Below are positions 53,060 to 61,495 of a DNA stretch of 62,295 bases, one piece after another. The number at the start of each line of letters is the position of its first letter. Position 1 is the first letter of the stretch. The stretch is from Terriglobia bacterium. GTDB lineage: Bacteria; Acidobacteriota; Terriglobia; Terriglobales; Acidobacteriaceae. The stretch covers positions 1 to 62,295 of the forward strand of contig JAIQFA010000023.1 of NCBI GenBank assembly GCA_020073525.1, written 5' to 3'. The notes beneath the pieces were generated by a model. It made no database searches and was not told the origin of the DNA. It saw only the letters and a program-made list of their open reading frames with translations. Position numbers and translations under genes: made by a program.

Positions 53060-53402
53060 CTCCGGACTCTCACCGTTGCTCAGCACGGCGATCTAAGCAG
53101 CTCGAGCTTTCGAGCTGTTCGCCACAAAGTACCGTCAAGCACCAAGGACAACAAGACTTGGAAAGTCCTGTCTACCACCGTACCGGGGCTCATTCCGGCC
53201 ATCGAGAATGTGATGAAAGCAGCCAATGCCCCGTCCGGTCCATGTTTTCGGGACTCGGGAGCTCTCACCGAGGAAGAGGGTTGCCCTAGAGACTGTGCAC
53301 GAGAGTGGCTCTGCGAAAGTAGACATCGAAGAACGAATTCATCACTAACGGAATGTGACCGCGCCTACATCCGGTCCCTACGCTTTTGGGCATGATGGAG
53401 GT
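53060..53402. other. divergent promoter region of the exopolysaccharide operon
   Basis: 343 bp between wza (leftward) and the response regulator (rightward). It contains the perfect palindrome at 53098-53117 and no gene. Both promoters should be here. Confidence 0.55.
53098..53117. promoter_or_regulatory. palindrome CAGCTCGA / TCGAGCTG
   Basis: Perfect 8-bp inverted repeat with a 4-nt spacer, about 40 bp upstream of the wza start. Candidate operator for the divergent LuxR-type regulator, or a 5' hairpin of the wza transcript. Confidence 0.5.
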
Positions 53403-54131
53403 ATGAAAACGATCCGCTCTCCGAAACCTTCCCCCGGAACTGAACCAGCCGAAACCGAAGTGGTGCAAGTCTTGGTCGCCGATTCGGGTCCCATTCAATC
53501 GCAGCTCCTGACGCGGGCCTTGAAAATCCGGCGGGACTTTAAGGTTGCTGCTGTCGCTCTGGAGGCATCCGCTCTTAGCAACTTCATGCAATCCAATCGC
53601 GTGGACGTGATCTTGATCGCGGGGAATCACCTGCCGGATTTGAGCCTGCTACGCTGGTTGCGAGTTTCCTATCCGAACATCGCACCCGTAGTGCTGGCGG
53701 AGAGCGATGACCGCGAACCGGTTGTCAATGCCCTGCGCGCCGGAGCGAAGGGCATTTTTCTCTTCACCGAAGCTTCCTTTCCGATGCTTTGCAAGTGTAT
53801 CCATTGCGTATTCCGCGGACAGGTCTGGATCAACAGCCAGCAAACGAATTATGTGCTGGATGCGCTGTCCGAGGTGCCCATGTTGCGGGTGGTCAACTCC
53901 AACGGGAGGTCGCTGCTGACGCCCCGCGAAGAGCAGGTGGTCGCGCTCGTAGCCGATGGTTTGACCAACCGCGGAGTTGCCGACGAACTGGGACTGAGCG
54001 AGCACACGATCAAGAAGTATCTGCTCCGCATCTTCGACAAGGTGGGAATTTCGAGCCGCGTAGAGCTGGTTCTCTATGCCATGTCGCACGGCGAAAATCG
54101 ACCGGCGGAGTGGATGCCGGGCAACGCCTGA
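53403..54131 (+). CDS. LuxR-type response regulator with degenerate receiver
   Basis: 242 aa. The receiver-like domain (about residues 20-140) lacks the phospho-acceptor Asp: VILIAGNHLPD replaces the usual LLLDLxLP, and the acidic pair at the start is reduced to VADSG. The C-terminal LuxR HTH (about 170-235) is intact: LLTPREEQVVALVADGLTN, LGLSEHTIKKYLLRIFDKVG. It therefore probably works without phosphorylation. It is divergent from the exopolysaccharide operon, its likely target. The ATG at 53403 directly follows ggagg. Confidence 0.85.
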   Translation: MKTIRSPKPSPGTEPAETEVVQVLVADSGPIQSQLLTRALKIRRDFKVAAVALEASALSNFMQSNRVDVILIAGNHLPDLSLLRWLRVSYPNIAPVVLAESDDREPVVNALRAGAKGIFLFTEASFPMLCKCIHCVFRGQVWINSQQTNYVLDALSEVPMLRVVNSNGRSLLTPREEQVVALVADGLTNRGVADELGLSEHTIKKYLLRIFDKVGISSRVELVLYAMSHGENRPAEWMPGNA

Positions 54132-54192
54132 GCGCGGAAATAAAGGCTGGCGGATACAATGGTAATATGCGGAAAGGCCAGGAGATAGGCCG

Positions 54193-54597
54193 GTGACGGG
54201 TCCGGGGTCCCAGTCCAATTCCAGTGTCGCGCGCCGATGGACCGTTATCGCCTCAGGTCTGCTTCTTCTGGCGCTGGCGCTGGTTGTGATCTTTACCGGC
54301 CCCAATGCCTTTTACAGTCCCGTCGCTTTGGTAGTGATCGCCGCGATCGGACTGGCTGCACTTCTGCTCCAGGTTTGGTTTCACCGCGATCTCCCCATTC
54401 ACTCTCCTCTCTGGCTGAACATCCTCGGCATTCTCTGCGCCATGGTTACGTTGTTCGCCGACTACCTCCGGATGAACCGCGGCATGCTGGATCTGGTGGC
54501 ATTCGCCGCCGTGGTCTGCTTCGGCATCAGCGGGTCGCTCATTCTGCACGCACTGCGGCGTCGGGTGCGGCCACCGCAAACTCCTGAAGCCGAATAG
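54193..54597 (+). CDS. small membrane protein of unknown function
   Basis: 134 aa with four hydrophobic segments (about residues 15-35, 40-60, 73-90, 98-118) and a basic C-terminus. GTG start. A nine-codon leader frame (ATG 54167) ends on its start codon, giving a GTGA overlap that could couple translation. No family recognised. Placed between the regulator and rfbD, so it may be an envelope-related accessory gene. Confidence 0.6.
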   Translation: MTGPGSQSNSSVARRWTVIASGLLLLALALVVIFTGPNAFYSPVALVVIAAIGLAALLLQVWFHRDLPIHSPLWLNILGILCAMVTLFADYLRMNRGMLDLVAFAAVVCFGISGSLILHALRRRVRPPQTPEAE

Positions 54598-54733
54598 GCG
54601 TGGCTGCGGGAACCTCAGGTTTCGTATCAGGGTATCGCTTTAGCGATACCGTAACTCTTCAAAATCAGATGCCCCTTAAGGAGTTGGTCGTCGACGTCCC
54701 ATTTTCCCGCAGCTTCCGATTTACAATCCCGTT

Positions 54734-55573
54734 ATGCGCGTCACGCTATTCGGTGCCTCTGGACTGCTCGGCCAGGACTTGGTTCAGGAATTGAGCGGCG
54801 AGCAGTTGACCGCGCTGTCCTCCAAAGACGGCGACCTGCGGGACCGCGCGCGCATTCGCGACGTAATTCGCGATTCCCGTCCCGACTGGATTATCTTGTC
54901 TGCCGCCTACACCGATGTGGATGGCTGCGAGTCCAATCGCGACCGGGCCTTCGCGGTGAATTGCGAGGGCGCCATCAACGTGGCGCAGGCTGCCCGCGAA
55001 GCCCGATCGCGATTGCTATTCCTGAGCACGGACTACGTTTTCGACGGCACGAAGCGATCGCCCTATCAAACTACCGATCCCAGAAATCCGACGAGCGTTT
55101 ATGGCGAGAGTAAAGCCCGCGCCGAGGAACGCCTTCTCGAACTCCTTCCCGAAGTGTGCATCGCCCGGACTTCCTGGCTGTTCGGGCACGGAGGCAAGTG
55201 TTTTCCGGCAACGATTCTGAAGCTGGCGTCGACCCGTCCCGAGATTTCCGTGGTAAACGACCAGCGAGGCAGCCCAACCTTCACGCGCGATCTCGCCTCC
55301 GCTCTCGTGCAACTCTGCCGCGCATCTGCGCGCGGAATTGTGCACGTCACCAATTCGGGAGACTGCACGTGGTACGACTTTGCCACGGAAATCGTACGCT
55401 CGTCCAAGTTGCCCACCGTAGCCAAACCCGTGACCACCGCTGAATTCCCGCGTCCGGCACGACGGCCTGCCTATTCCGTTCTGTCGCCCGACAGCCTGCA
55501 CGCGTACAACATCCATATGCCCGAATGGCAGGATGCGCTGCGACGATATCTGGCGAGTGCTCCTGCCGTCTAA
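54734..55573 (+). CDS. rfbD: dTDP-4-dehydrorhamnose reductase
   Basis: Last step of dTDP-L-rhamnose synthesis. 279-aa SDR: NAD(P)-binding MRVTLFGASGLLGQDLVQEL, LSTDYVFDGTKRSPYQT, the catalytic YGESK, and a C-terminal RPAYSVL motif (RP.NS.L in relatives). Separated from rfbBAC by the exopolysaccharide operon, but completes the pathway in this window. Confidence 0.93.
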   Translation: MRVTLFGASGLLGQDLVQELSGEQLTALSSKDGDLRDRARIRDVIRDSRPDWIILSAAYTDVDGCESNRDRAFAVNCEGAINVAQAAREARSRLLFLSTDYVFDGTKRSPYQTTDPRNPTSVYGESKARAEERLLELLPEVCIARTSWLFGHGGKCFPATILKLASTRPEISVVNDQRGSPTFTRDLASALVQLCRASARGIVHVTNSGDCTWYDFATEIVRSSKLPTVAKPVTTAEFPRPARRPAYSVLSPDSLHAYNIHMPEWQDALRRYLASAPAV

Positions 55574-55654
55574 CCACACAAGGACACAAAGGAACACGAA
55601 GGCTAAGCTCAAGGATTCACACCTTCGTGTGACTTCGTGTCCTTGGTGGTTGAC
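55570..55654. repeat. dispersed repeat, copy 9 (palindromic variant)
   Basis: Left arm taaccacacaaggacacaaa then ggaacacgaagg; right arm accttcgtgtgacttcgtgt then ccttggtggt. Directly follows the rfbD stop; could serve as its terminator. Confidence 0.75.
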
Positions 55655-55740
55655 AAGTTTGGCAGACTACCCCGATTCGACTGTGCGCTGTCCAATCGCC
55701 GCTGCCGTGGTTTATCCTTGCCTTTCTTCGAGGACAACCC

Positions 55741-58700
55741 GTGAACAAGCGACTCTGCTGGATTCTGTTCGCCTGGCTTTGTGTTTTGATTTTCCCTTTC
55801 GCGCTATTCGCCCAGCAATATGACCCCGCGATCTACCAGGAACTGCGCTGGCGCATGATCGGCCCGTTTCGCGGCGGCCGTTCCGTGGCAATTTCCGGCG
55901 TGCCCGGCCAGCCGAACGTCTTCTACATGGCGCCGAACAATGGCGGAGTTTGGAAGACGACGGATTTTGGCCGCACCTGGACTCCAATCTTCGATGACCA
56001 GCCAACAGGCTCGATCGGGGCGCTAGCCGTAGCGCCGTCGAATCCGAACACGATTTATGTTGGCAGCGGAGAAGGCCTGCGTCGCCCCGATCTTTCCGTG
56101 GGCGACGGAATCTACAAGTCGACCGATGCAGGCCGCACCTGGCAGCATCTGGGACTTCGCGACGCGCAACAGATCGCATCCATCATCGTTGATCCCAAAG
56201 ATCCCAATCGCCTCTTCGTCGCCGCCCAAGGACATCCCTACGGCCCCAACCCCGAACGCGGCGTCTTCCGTTCGCTAGACGGAGGCGAGACATTCCAGAA
56301 GGTTCTCTACAAAGACGAGAACGTAGGAGCTATGGACCTCGTTTTCGATCCCCGCAACTCGCAGGTGATCTTCGTCAGCATGTGGGCGTCGCGCCGTCCG
56401 CCATGGACCATCGGCGGTGGCTACAACGGCACAGGCAGCGGTCTCTACAAGTCGACCGATGGCGGAAACACTTGGCGGCAACTCACCAAAGGATTGCCCG
56501 GTGAAGCCGAAGGCATCGGACGAATCGGTCCCGCCGTTTCTCCTAGCGATCCTGACCGCATGTACGCCTGGGTCAACGCGGAGAAGCCCAACGCGGAAAA
56601 GCCGAACGCCAGAAAGGCGAGCGGCATCTACCGCTCCGACGATGCCGGCGAAAGCTGGCAGCAGGTGAACGATGAAGATCGTGTCTGGGGACGAGGCGAC
56701 GACTTCGGCTGCGTCCGAGTCGATCCACGTAATAAGGATGTGATCTACGTAGCCAACACGACCACCTACAAATCCACCGATGCCGGCAAGAACTTTACCG
56801 CCATCAAAGGCGCTCCCGGAGGCGACGACTACCACACCATCTGGATCAATCCCGAAAATCCCGACATTATCGCCATGGCTGTAGACCAGGGCGTGACCAT
56901 CACCGTGAACGCCGGCCAGACCTGGAGTTCCTGGTACAACCAGCCGACCGCGCAGTTCTATCACGTAATCACCGACAACCAGTTTCCCTACTGGGTTTAC
57001 GGAGGCCAGCAGGAAAGCGGCTCCGTAGGCACCGCCAGCCGCAGCGACTTTGGCGAAATCACGTTTCGCGACTGGACCACGGTCGGCGTCGAAGAATATG
57101 GATACGTTGCGCCCGATCCGCTGCATCCCAATCTGATCTACGGCGGCAAAGTCACTGTGTTCGACCGCAACACCGGACAGACGCGCGACGTTTCGCCGGT
57201 AGTTCTGCGCACCGGACAATTCCGCTTCAACCGCACCGCGCCGCTGATCTTCTCGACCGTCGATCCGCACGTCCTCTATCTCGGATCGAACGTCCTCTTC
57301 AAGACCAGCGACGGCGGCAACAGTTGGCAGATCATCAGTCCCGACCTCACGCGCGAAGATCCCGGAGTCCCCGCGACGCTCGGCCCGTTTGTCGAAGCCG
57401 ATCCGGCGAAGGGCAAGCATCGCGGCGTGATCTATTCGATTGCTCCGTCTCCGAAAGACGCCAGCCTGATCTGGGCCGGAACCGACGATGGCCTGATTCA
57501 GGTGACGCGCGACGGCGGCAAGAACTGGCAGAACGTGACGCCGAAAGATTTGACTCCCTGGAGCAAGCTGGCGCAGATGGACGCGTCACATTTCGATACC
57601 CCAACTGCCTACGCGGCGGTGAACCGCTTCCGGCTCGACGACCTGCATCCTTATATCTACCGCACGCACGACGGCGGCAACACCTGGCAGAAGATCGTCA
57701 CCGGCCTGCCCGACAACGAGCCCGTCAACACCGTGCGCGAAGATCCCGAACGCAAGGGCCTGCTCTTTGCCGGAACCGAACGCAGCGTCTATGTCTCGTT
57801 CGACGACGGCGACCACTGGCAGTCACTGAAGATGAATCTCCCGCCAACCTCGATCCGCGATCTCGTCGTTCATGGTGACGATGTGGTCGTCGGAACTCAC
57901 GGACGTTCGTTCTGGATCTTGGATAACATCACCGCGCTGCGCCAGTTCGGTCCAGAGACGGCAAACGCTCCAGCACAACTTTTTGCGCCGCAAGCTACCT
58001 ATCGTGTGCGCCGCAACAACAACACCGACACGCCTCTGCCGCCCGAAGAACCCGCGGGACAGAATCCTCCGGATGGCGCGATGGTCGACTACTGGTTGAA
58101 AGCCGCGCCGTCTGCTCCCGTCACTCTGGAAATTGTTGACGGCCTGTCAGGAAAAGTCGTGCGCCACTTTTCCAGCGCCGACAAGCCCGAACCGGTCAAC
58201 CCGAAAGAACTGAATGTTCCCACGTACTGGATACGTCCGGCGCGAACCTTGTCGGCCGCAGCGGGCATGCACCGCTTTGTCTGGGATTTGCACTATCCCG
58301 AGCCCGATGTTCTCAGCCACGAGTATCCGATCTCGGCCATCTATCACGACACGCCGCGCTATCCGCTGGGAGCCGCAGTCCTGCCCGGATCGTACCGAGT
58401 CGTGCTCACGGTTGGCGGCAAGAGCTACACGCAGCCGCTAACCATTCGCATGGATCCGCGAGTGAAAACTCTGCCCGAAGGCTTAGCCCAGCAATTCGAA
58501 CTCGACCAGAAAATTGCCACCGCGCTTCATCAGGACTACGAAGCCCTGCAACAAGCGCGCAGCCTGCGAGCGCAGCTGAAAACGCTCTCCGGACACGGAT
58601 CGGACAAAAAAGGACCAGACAAAAAATTCGCCGCGATCACAAGAGCGGCGTCCGACCTGGAAGTGAAGGCCGCGCTCCTCGAAGGTGAAGAAGGCGGATA

Positions 58701-59016
58701 CGGCACGCGCTACCTGAGCACTCCCGAAGGCCGCAGCCTGGCTCGTCTGAACAGCGGCTTCAGCGCTCTCGTCAGCGCTCTCGATACTGCCGACGCCGCG
58801 CCCACCACCCAGCAAACCGCGACGTTCGTGGAACTGGAAAAGGCGCTGGAAGAGCAGTTGTCCGCGTGGACCGAACTCAAGTCCAAAGATATTCCGGAGC
58901 TCAACAAGGAGCTGAAGAAGGCAGGCCAGCCGCCAATCGATCTGCAAAAGCCGGTTCCGGGAGCAGCCGATGCCGCCCAGACCACCTCGCAGGACCGGGA
59001 CAGGAACGAGGAATAG
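55741..59016 (+). CDS. large secreted sortilin/BNR-repeat (VPS10-like) protein
   Basis: 1091 aa with a signal peptide (LCWILFAWLCVLIFPFALFA). Residues about 30-720 form repeated six- to ten-bladed propeller units with the BNR/Asp-box pattern (GGVWKTTDFGRTWTPIF, GIYKSTDAGRTWQHLG, GLYKSTDGGNTWRQL, LFKTSDGGNSWQII). The remaining third is a beta/helix region with long charged helices. Such proteins are labelled glycosyl hydrolase-like or VPS10 proteins, but catalytic activity is unproven. Monocistronic, followed by a GC hairpin. Confidence 0.85.
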   Translation: MNKRLCWILFAWLCVLIFPFALFAQQYDPAIYQELRWRMIGPFRGGRSVAISGVPGQPNVFYMAPNNGGVWKTTDFGRTWTPIFDDQPTGSIGALAVAPSNPNTIYVGSGEGLRRPDLSVGDGIYKSTDAGRTWQHLGLRDAQQIASIIVDPKDPNRLFVAAQGHPYGPNPERGVFRSLDGGETFQKVLYKDENVGAMDLVFDPRNSQVIFVSMWASRRPPWTIGGGYNGTGSGLYKSTDGGNTWRQLTKGLPGEAEGIGRIGPAVSPSDPDRMYAWVNAEKPNAEKPNARKASGIYRSDDAGESWQQVNDEDRVWGRGDDFGCVRVDPRNKDVIYVANTTTYKSTDAGKNFTAIKGAPGGDDYHTIWINPENPDIIAMAVDQGVTITVNAGQTWSSWYNQPTAQFYHVITDNQFPYWVYGGQQESGSVGTASRSDFGEITFRDWTTVGVEEYGYVAPDPLHPNLIYGGKVTVFDRNTGQTRDVSPVVLRTGQFRFNRTAPLIFSTVDPHVLYLGSNVLFKTSDGGNSWQIISPDLTREDPGVPATLGPFVEADPAKGKHRGVIYSIAPSPKDASLIWAGTDDGLIQVTRDGGKNWQNVTPKDLTPWSKLAQMDASHFDTPTAYAAVNRFRLDDLHPYIYRTHDGGNTWQKIVTGLPDNEPVNTVREDPERKGLLFAGTERSVYVSFDDGDHWQSLKMNLPPTSIRDLVVHGDDVVVGTHGRSFWILDNITALRQFGPETANAPAQLFAPQATYRVRRNNNTDTPLPPEEPAGQNPPDGAMVDYWLKAAPSAPVTLEIVDGLSGKVVRHFSSADKPEPVNPKELNVPTYWIRPARTLSAAAGMHRFVWDLHYPEPDVLSHEYPISAIYHDTPRYPLGAAVLPGSYRVVLTVGGKSYTQPLTIRMDPRVKTLPEGLAQQFELDQKIATALHQDYEALQQARSLRAQLKTLSGHGSDKKGPDKKFAAITRAASDLEVKAALLEGEEGGYGTRYLSTPEGRSLARLNSGFSALVSALDTADAAPTTQQTATFVELEKALEEQLSAWTELKSKDIPELNKELKKAGQPPIDLQKPVPGAADAAQTTSQDRDRNEE

Positions 59017-59025
59017 GTCGTGTAG

Positions 59026-59045
59026 CGCGGGCGCCCTCGCCCGCG
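59026..59045. terminator. GC-rich hairpin after the BNR protein gene
   Basis: Perfect 8-bp stem CGCGGGCG / CGCCCGCG with a 4-nt loop, 10 bp after the stop codon; weakly followed by an A-rich stretch, no U-tract. Confidence 0.5.
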
Positions 59046-59198
59046 AAAAGCCGAAGCCATGATCGAGGGTGAGGTATCGGAATCATGTGGCTGGGAGGGC
59101 AATGATCAACTAAGACCGATCTGGCAGAGCGGGGAATGCAGCGGCTAGCAGAACGAACGACGAAGGCGAAGCATGATCCAAAAGCCAAGACCTCCTGA

Positions 59199-59232
59199 GA
59201 ATAATATCTGAAAACGTGCGTGAGTATTATTC
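59199..59232. terminator. hairpin GAATAATA / TATTATTC at the end of the three-gene operon
   Basis: 8-bp inverted repeat that overlaps the stop codon of the HicA-like gene on the minus strand. Its right part (59215-59235, minus strand) also resembles the inner end of the IS1595 terminal repeat, so an insertion-sequence origin is possible. Confidence 0.4.
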
Positions 59233-59541
59233 CCCAAGTTGAGGAACGGCTGCTTCTGGCGGTAGGAGTCCGCGTTCGCGAAGATGGGCAAGGTAATCAT
59301 CGCGGTACTTCGTGCAAGTACCAATTTGTTTCGCAAACCCGGCGTTAATATTGAGACTTCTTGGCACGTGGTCGTGACCGGCTTCTTTGTTTGAGCCTCG
59401 GCGAATGCCAAACTGGGCTATCAACTGACCGTTGAAGAAGATTCCCCAGACGTCATGCACAGCGTTCTTCTTGGAAATCTCACGGCCCTCCAGTTTCTTG
59501 CAGATCTTAAGGGCAATTTCCTTCGTGATGTTCCGCGCCAT
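59227..59541 (-). CDS. HicA-like small protein (candidate toxin)
   Basis: 104 aa. The predicted order helix-strands-helix (NITKEIALKICKKLEG; HDVWGIFFNGQLIAQFGIRRG; GHDHVPRSLNIN; NAGFAKQIGTC) suggests the dsRBD-like HicA fold, with His in GHDHVP where HicA toxins carry a catalytic His. It is longer than classical HicA (about 60-80 aa). It starts 2 bp after the HicB-like gene ends, so it is the third gene of a coupled operon. The assignment is by pattern, not by search. The ATG at 59541 is preferred over an upstream start. Confidence 0.5.
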   Translation of the reverse strand: MARNITKEIALKICKKLEGREISKKNAVHDVWGIFFNGQLIAQFGIRRGSNKEAGHDHVPRSLNINAGFAKQIGTCTKYRDDYLAHLRERGLLPPEAAVPQLGE

Positions 59542-59543
59542 TC

Positions 59544-60185
59544 TTATTCGATCCTTTTGACGACATCTCGCAGAATAGCCCACTGGCGGGTTGGCAATGG
59601 CCCAAGTTCATTCGACGGCATCTCCTCCAAAATCTCGTAACTAGACAATAGCGAATCCTTGAAATTGGCAATGGCGTCAGCTTCCGTTTCGCCGGACGCG
59701 CTGACATTTGCTTCCACGAAAGTGGCTGTGAAGTCCTCACCATCTCCCTCAATCGTCACCGGAATTTGCTGGATCATTCGAAAAGGTTCCGGTGTGAGGG
59801 TCGCCAACGGGACGACGTAAGTTCGTAGCTTGTGCAATCTCTGAATCTCGCACTTGAGCGTAGTCACTTCGTTAGTGAGGGTGCGAACACTTTCCCTCAT
59901 AGCGATGACAGTTGCATTCCAGCGCTGCTGCCGTTGTTGGGACTCTACAACGAATCTCTGTACCGCCACCATCATCCCCGACATCAGTGGATCACTTCCG
60001 GTGGGAGGAGACAGAATTACACCGCGGAATATTCCTCTGCCGCCGCCAAAGAAAACCCCACCCTGGTTTCGAGGACCGGGCTGAAACACCAATGTCTGCC
60101 CTAGCGGCTCCGACCCCGGCGCAAATGGCTGGGGGGTCGACAGAGGCGGAAGAAACTGTGGTGCTTGCGACGTGACGTCATCCAT
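59544..60185 (-). CDS. HicB-like antitoxin with an extra N-terminal region
   Basis: 213 aa. The first 60 residues are Pro/Gly-rich and disordered-looking (FGGGRGIFRGVILSPPTG). A helical, coiled-coil-like region follows (about 68-115). The C-terminal 75 residues match the HicB partial RNase-H fold pattern: IPVTIEGDGEDFTATFVEAN, SASGETEADAIANFKDSL. They end with PSNELGPLPTRQWAILRDVV. No DNA-binding HTH/RHH is visible. It overlaps the upstream gene by 8 bp. Confidence 0.55.
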   Translation of the reverse strand: MDDVTSQAPQFLPPLSTPQPFAPGSEPLGQTLVFQPGPRNQGGVFFGGGRGIFRGVILSPPTGSDPLMSGMMVAVQRFVVESQQRQQRWNATVIAMRESVRTLTNEVTTLKCEIQRLHKLRTYVVPLATLTPEPFRMIQQIPVTIEGDGEDFTATFVEANVSASGETEADAIANFKDSLLSSYEILEEMPSNELGPLPTRQWAILRDVVKRIE

Positions 60186-60873
60186 TACTTTTTGCCTTCT
60201 TGGCCGCCCGGGTGTTCACGGCGGCCACAATGTCGGTACAGACAGTCTGTGATCCCAATCGAAACTGATCAAACCGCGCCTTCACAAGGTCTCCCAAATC
60301 GACATAGCCGCTTGGCGCCTTTGGCACTTCGTATTGGCGCTGATATAGAACAAAAACGGAACGTTCACTTAAATACGATGGCTGGAGTGAAGCGGTAGCC
60401 TCGTAGTCTTGCTCCACGACGGATAGAGTTATTGTGCTTCCAGTGCTCTTGCCTTTTGGGAGCCCAAGATTGAGTTCGGTAAGGCTCGCAGCGAGCACAG
60501 ATTTCGTGTCAGAAGCGTCCGTTTCAATGTGGCGTTGCATCACTAGTCCAAAAGATGCCAGTGGTGTTTCTTTCAACTTGGCAAAGACAAGCGATGCAAC
60601 TTCCAGCATTCGCGGCCACGAAGCAACGTCGCCAGATTGAATCCACCACTGCTCGGGTTGGCAAGTAACGATGAGAGGTGGTGTGCCAAATTGAACTTGG
60701 GACGAAAACGAAGTTGTGCTGTTGGTCGGAATTCTAAGCGAGGATTGCAACTCTGTCTCATCAATCGCGCCGATCACACGGTACCATTGCGGACTATGAA
60801 TAGCTGGATTCATCGACCCGCTCACGACAACGAAGTATGCCTCACGAGGCGTGGTGACTTCAGCGTCAGGCAT
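60178..60873 (-). CDS. unrecognised first gene of the HicAB-like operon
   Basis: 231 aa, soluble, no signal peptide or membrane segment. Mixed alpha/beta: NPAIHSPQWYRVIGAI, FGTPPLIVTCQPEQWWIQSG, EVASLVFAKLKETPLASFGL. The end is basic (NTRAAKKAKSNG). I do not recognise the family; a faint resemblance to the TIGR04255 group is only an impression. ATG 60873 follows a good ggaggg site, and a plausible promoter lies at 60896-60925. Encoded with, and overlapping, the HicB-like gene, so it probably works with that pair. Confidence 0.55.
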   Translation of the reverse strand: MPDAEVTTPREAYFVVVSGSMNPAIHSPQWYRVIGAIDETELQSSLRIPTNSTTSFSSQVQFGTPPLIVTCQPEQWWIQSGDVASWPRMLEVASLVFAKLKETPLASFGLVMQRHIETDASDTKSVLAASLTELNLGLPKGKSTGSTITLSVVEQDYEATASLQPSYLSERSVFVLYQRQYEVPKAPSGYVDLGDLVKARFDQFRLGSQTVCTDIVAAVNTRAAKKAKSNG

Positions 60874-60895
60874 GAGCGGCTCCCTCCAACGGTAG

Positions 60896-60925
60896 ATGAT
60901 TCAGTAAGGGGCAAGGTATTGTCAA
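60896..60925 (-). promoter_or_regulatory. candidate promoter of the three-gene operon
   Basis: On the minus strand: TTGACA (60925-60920), an 18-bp spacer, then AATCAT (60901-60896), upstream of the ATG at 60873. Confidence 0.45.
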
Positions 60926-61031
60926 CCGAAAGGATAGGCAGGCCCATATCCGAAGTGCTAGCGAGATGGAAAATTGGAAGGTTCTCATTAACAGTGTTAA
61001 GGCCTTGGCTTCGGGCAACGCTTCCGAGTGA

Positions 61032-61136
61032 TTAGAAGGGTACTTCATGACTCTTACCTATGGGTTGAGCGAAGGTCGGACTCTTCCCGGCGACCTGTGA
61101 GAGTGCCAAGAGAAAGCGGTCTGAATCGATGTAACA
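61032..61136 (-). pseudogene. 3' scar of an IS1595-family transposase
   Basis: Minus-strand translation gives CYIDSDRFLLALSQVAGKSP then TFAQPIGKSHEVPF and a stop. It matches the end of the intact transposase at 26207 (NDSDRFTLAMSQVAGKRLTY ... QVPF). Only about 34 codons remain; no catalytic residues, no clear terminal repeat on either side. Confidence 0.8.
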
Positions 61137-61185
61137 TGTGCTGTCTCCGCCAGCGAGACACCGGAGTGATTCTGTTTAGCACGCC

Positions 61186-61440
61186 TTAGTGGGCACGAGG
61201 CAGCTTCGCTAAATTGCGATTGCGAACTTCGGGCCAGGGAATGGTTTTTGCCTTGCCCGAATCCAGCTCAGTGATGCGCTTCTTGATTTCGTCGTCCCAA
61301 GCTGCACGGACGCCCTCATCCACTTTTCCACCGAGACTGGAAATAAGGGAATCCGCGAGCGCTTCCTGCTCCTCCACCGAAAGCGAAAGAGCTTGTTCGA
61401 GCAGCTTGGAAACTTGCGGAGTCATCTGCGCCATCGCCAC
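61186..61440 (-). CDS. addiction-module antitoxin (Unstab_antitox type), orphan
   Basis: 84 aa; pattern of the PF09720/TIGR02574 antitoxins: MTPQVSKLLEQALSLSVEEQEALADSLI then AWDDEIKKRITELDSGKAKTIPWPEV (shown in parts: LLEQALSLSVEEQEALADSL; RAAWDDEIKKRITELDSGKA; IPWPEV). These normally precede a RelE/ParE toxin gene. Here the downstream bases are the IS1595 scar, so the toxin seems lost. The start could be 61440 or the next ATG at 61434. Confidence 0.82.
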   Translation of the reverse strand: MAMAQMTPQVSKLLEQALSLSVEEQEALADSLISSLGGKVDEGVRAAWDDEIKKRITELDSGKAKTIPWPEVRNRNLAKLPRAH

Positions 61441-61495
61441 CTCACAATGCTCAGCCGCCCGCTATAATCCGCGCAGTCCTTTCCCGAGCTCTCCC

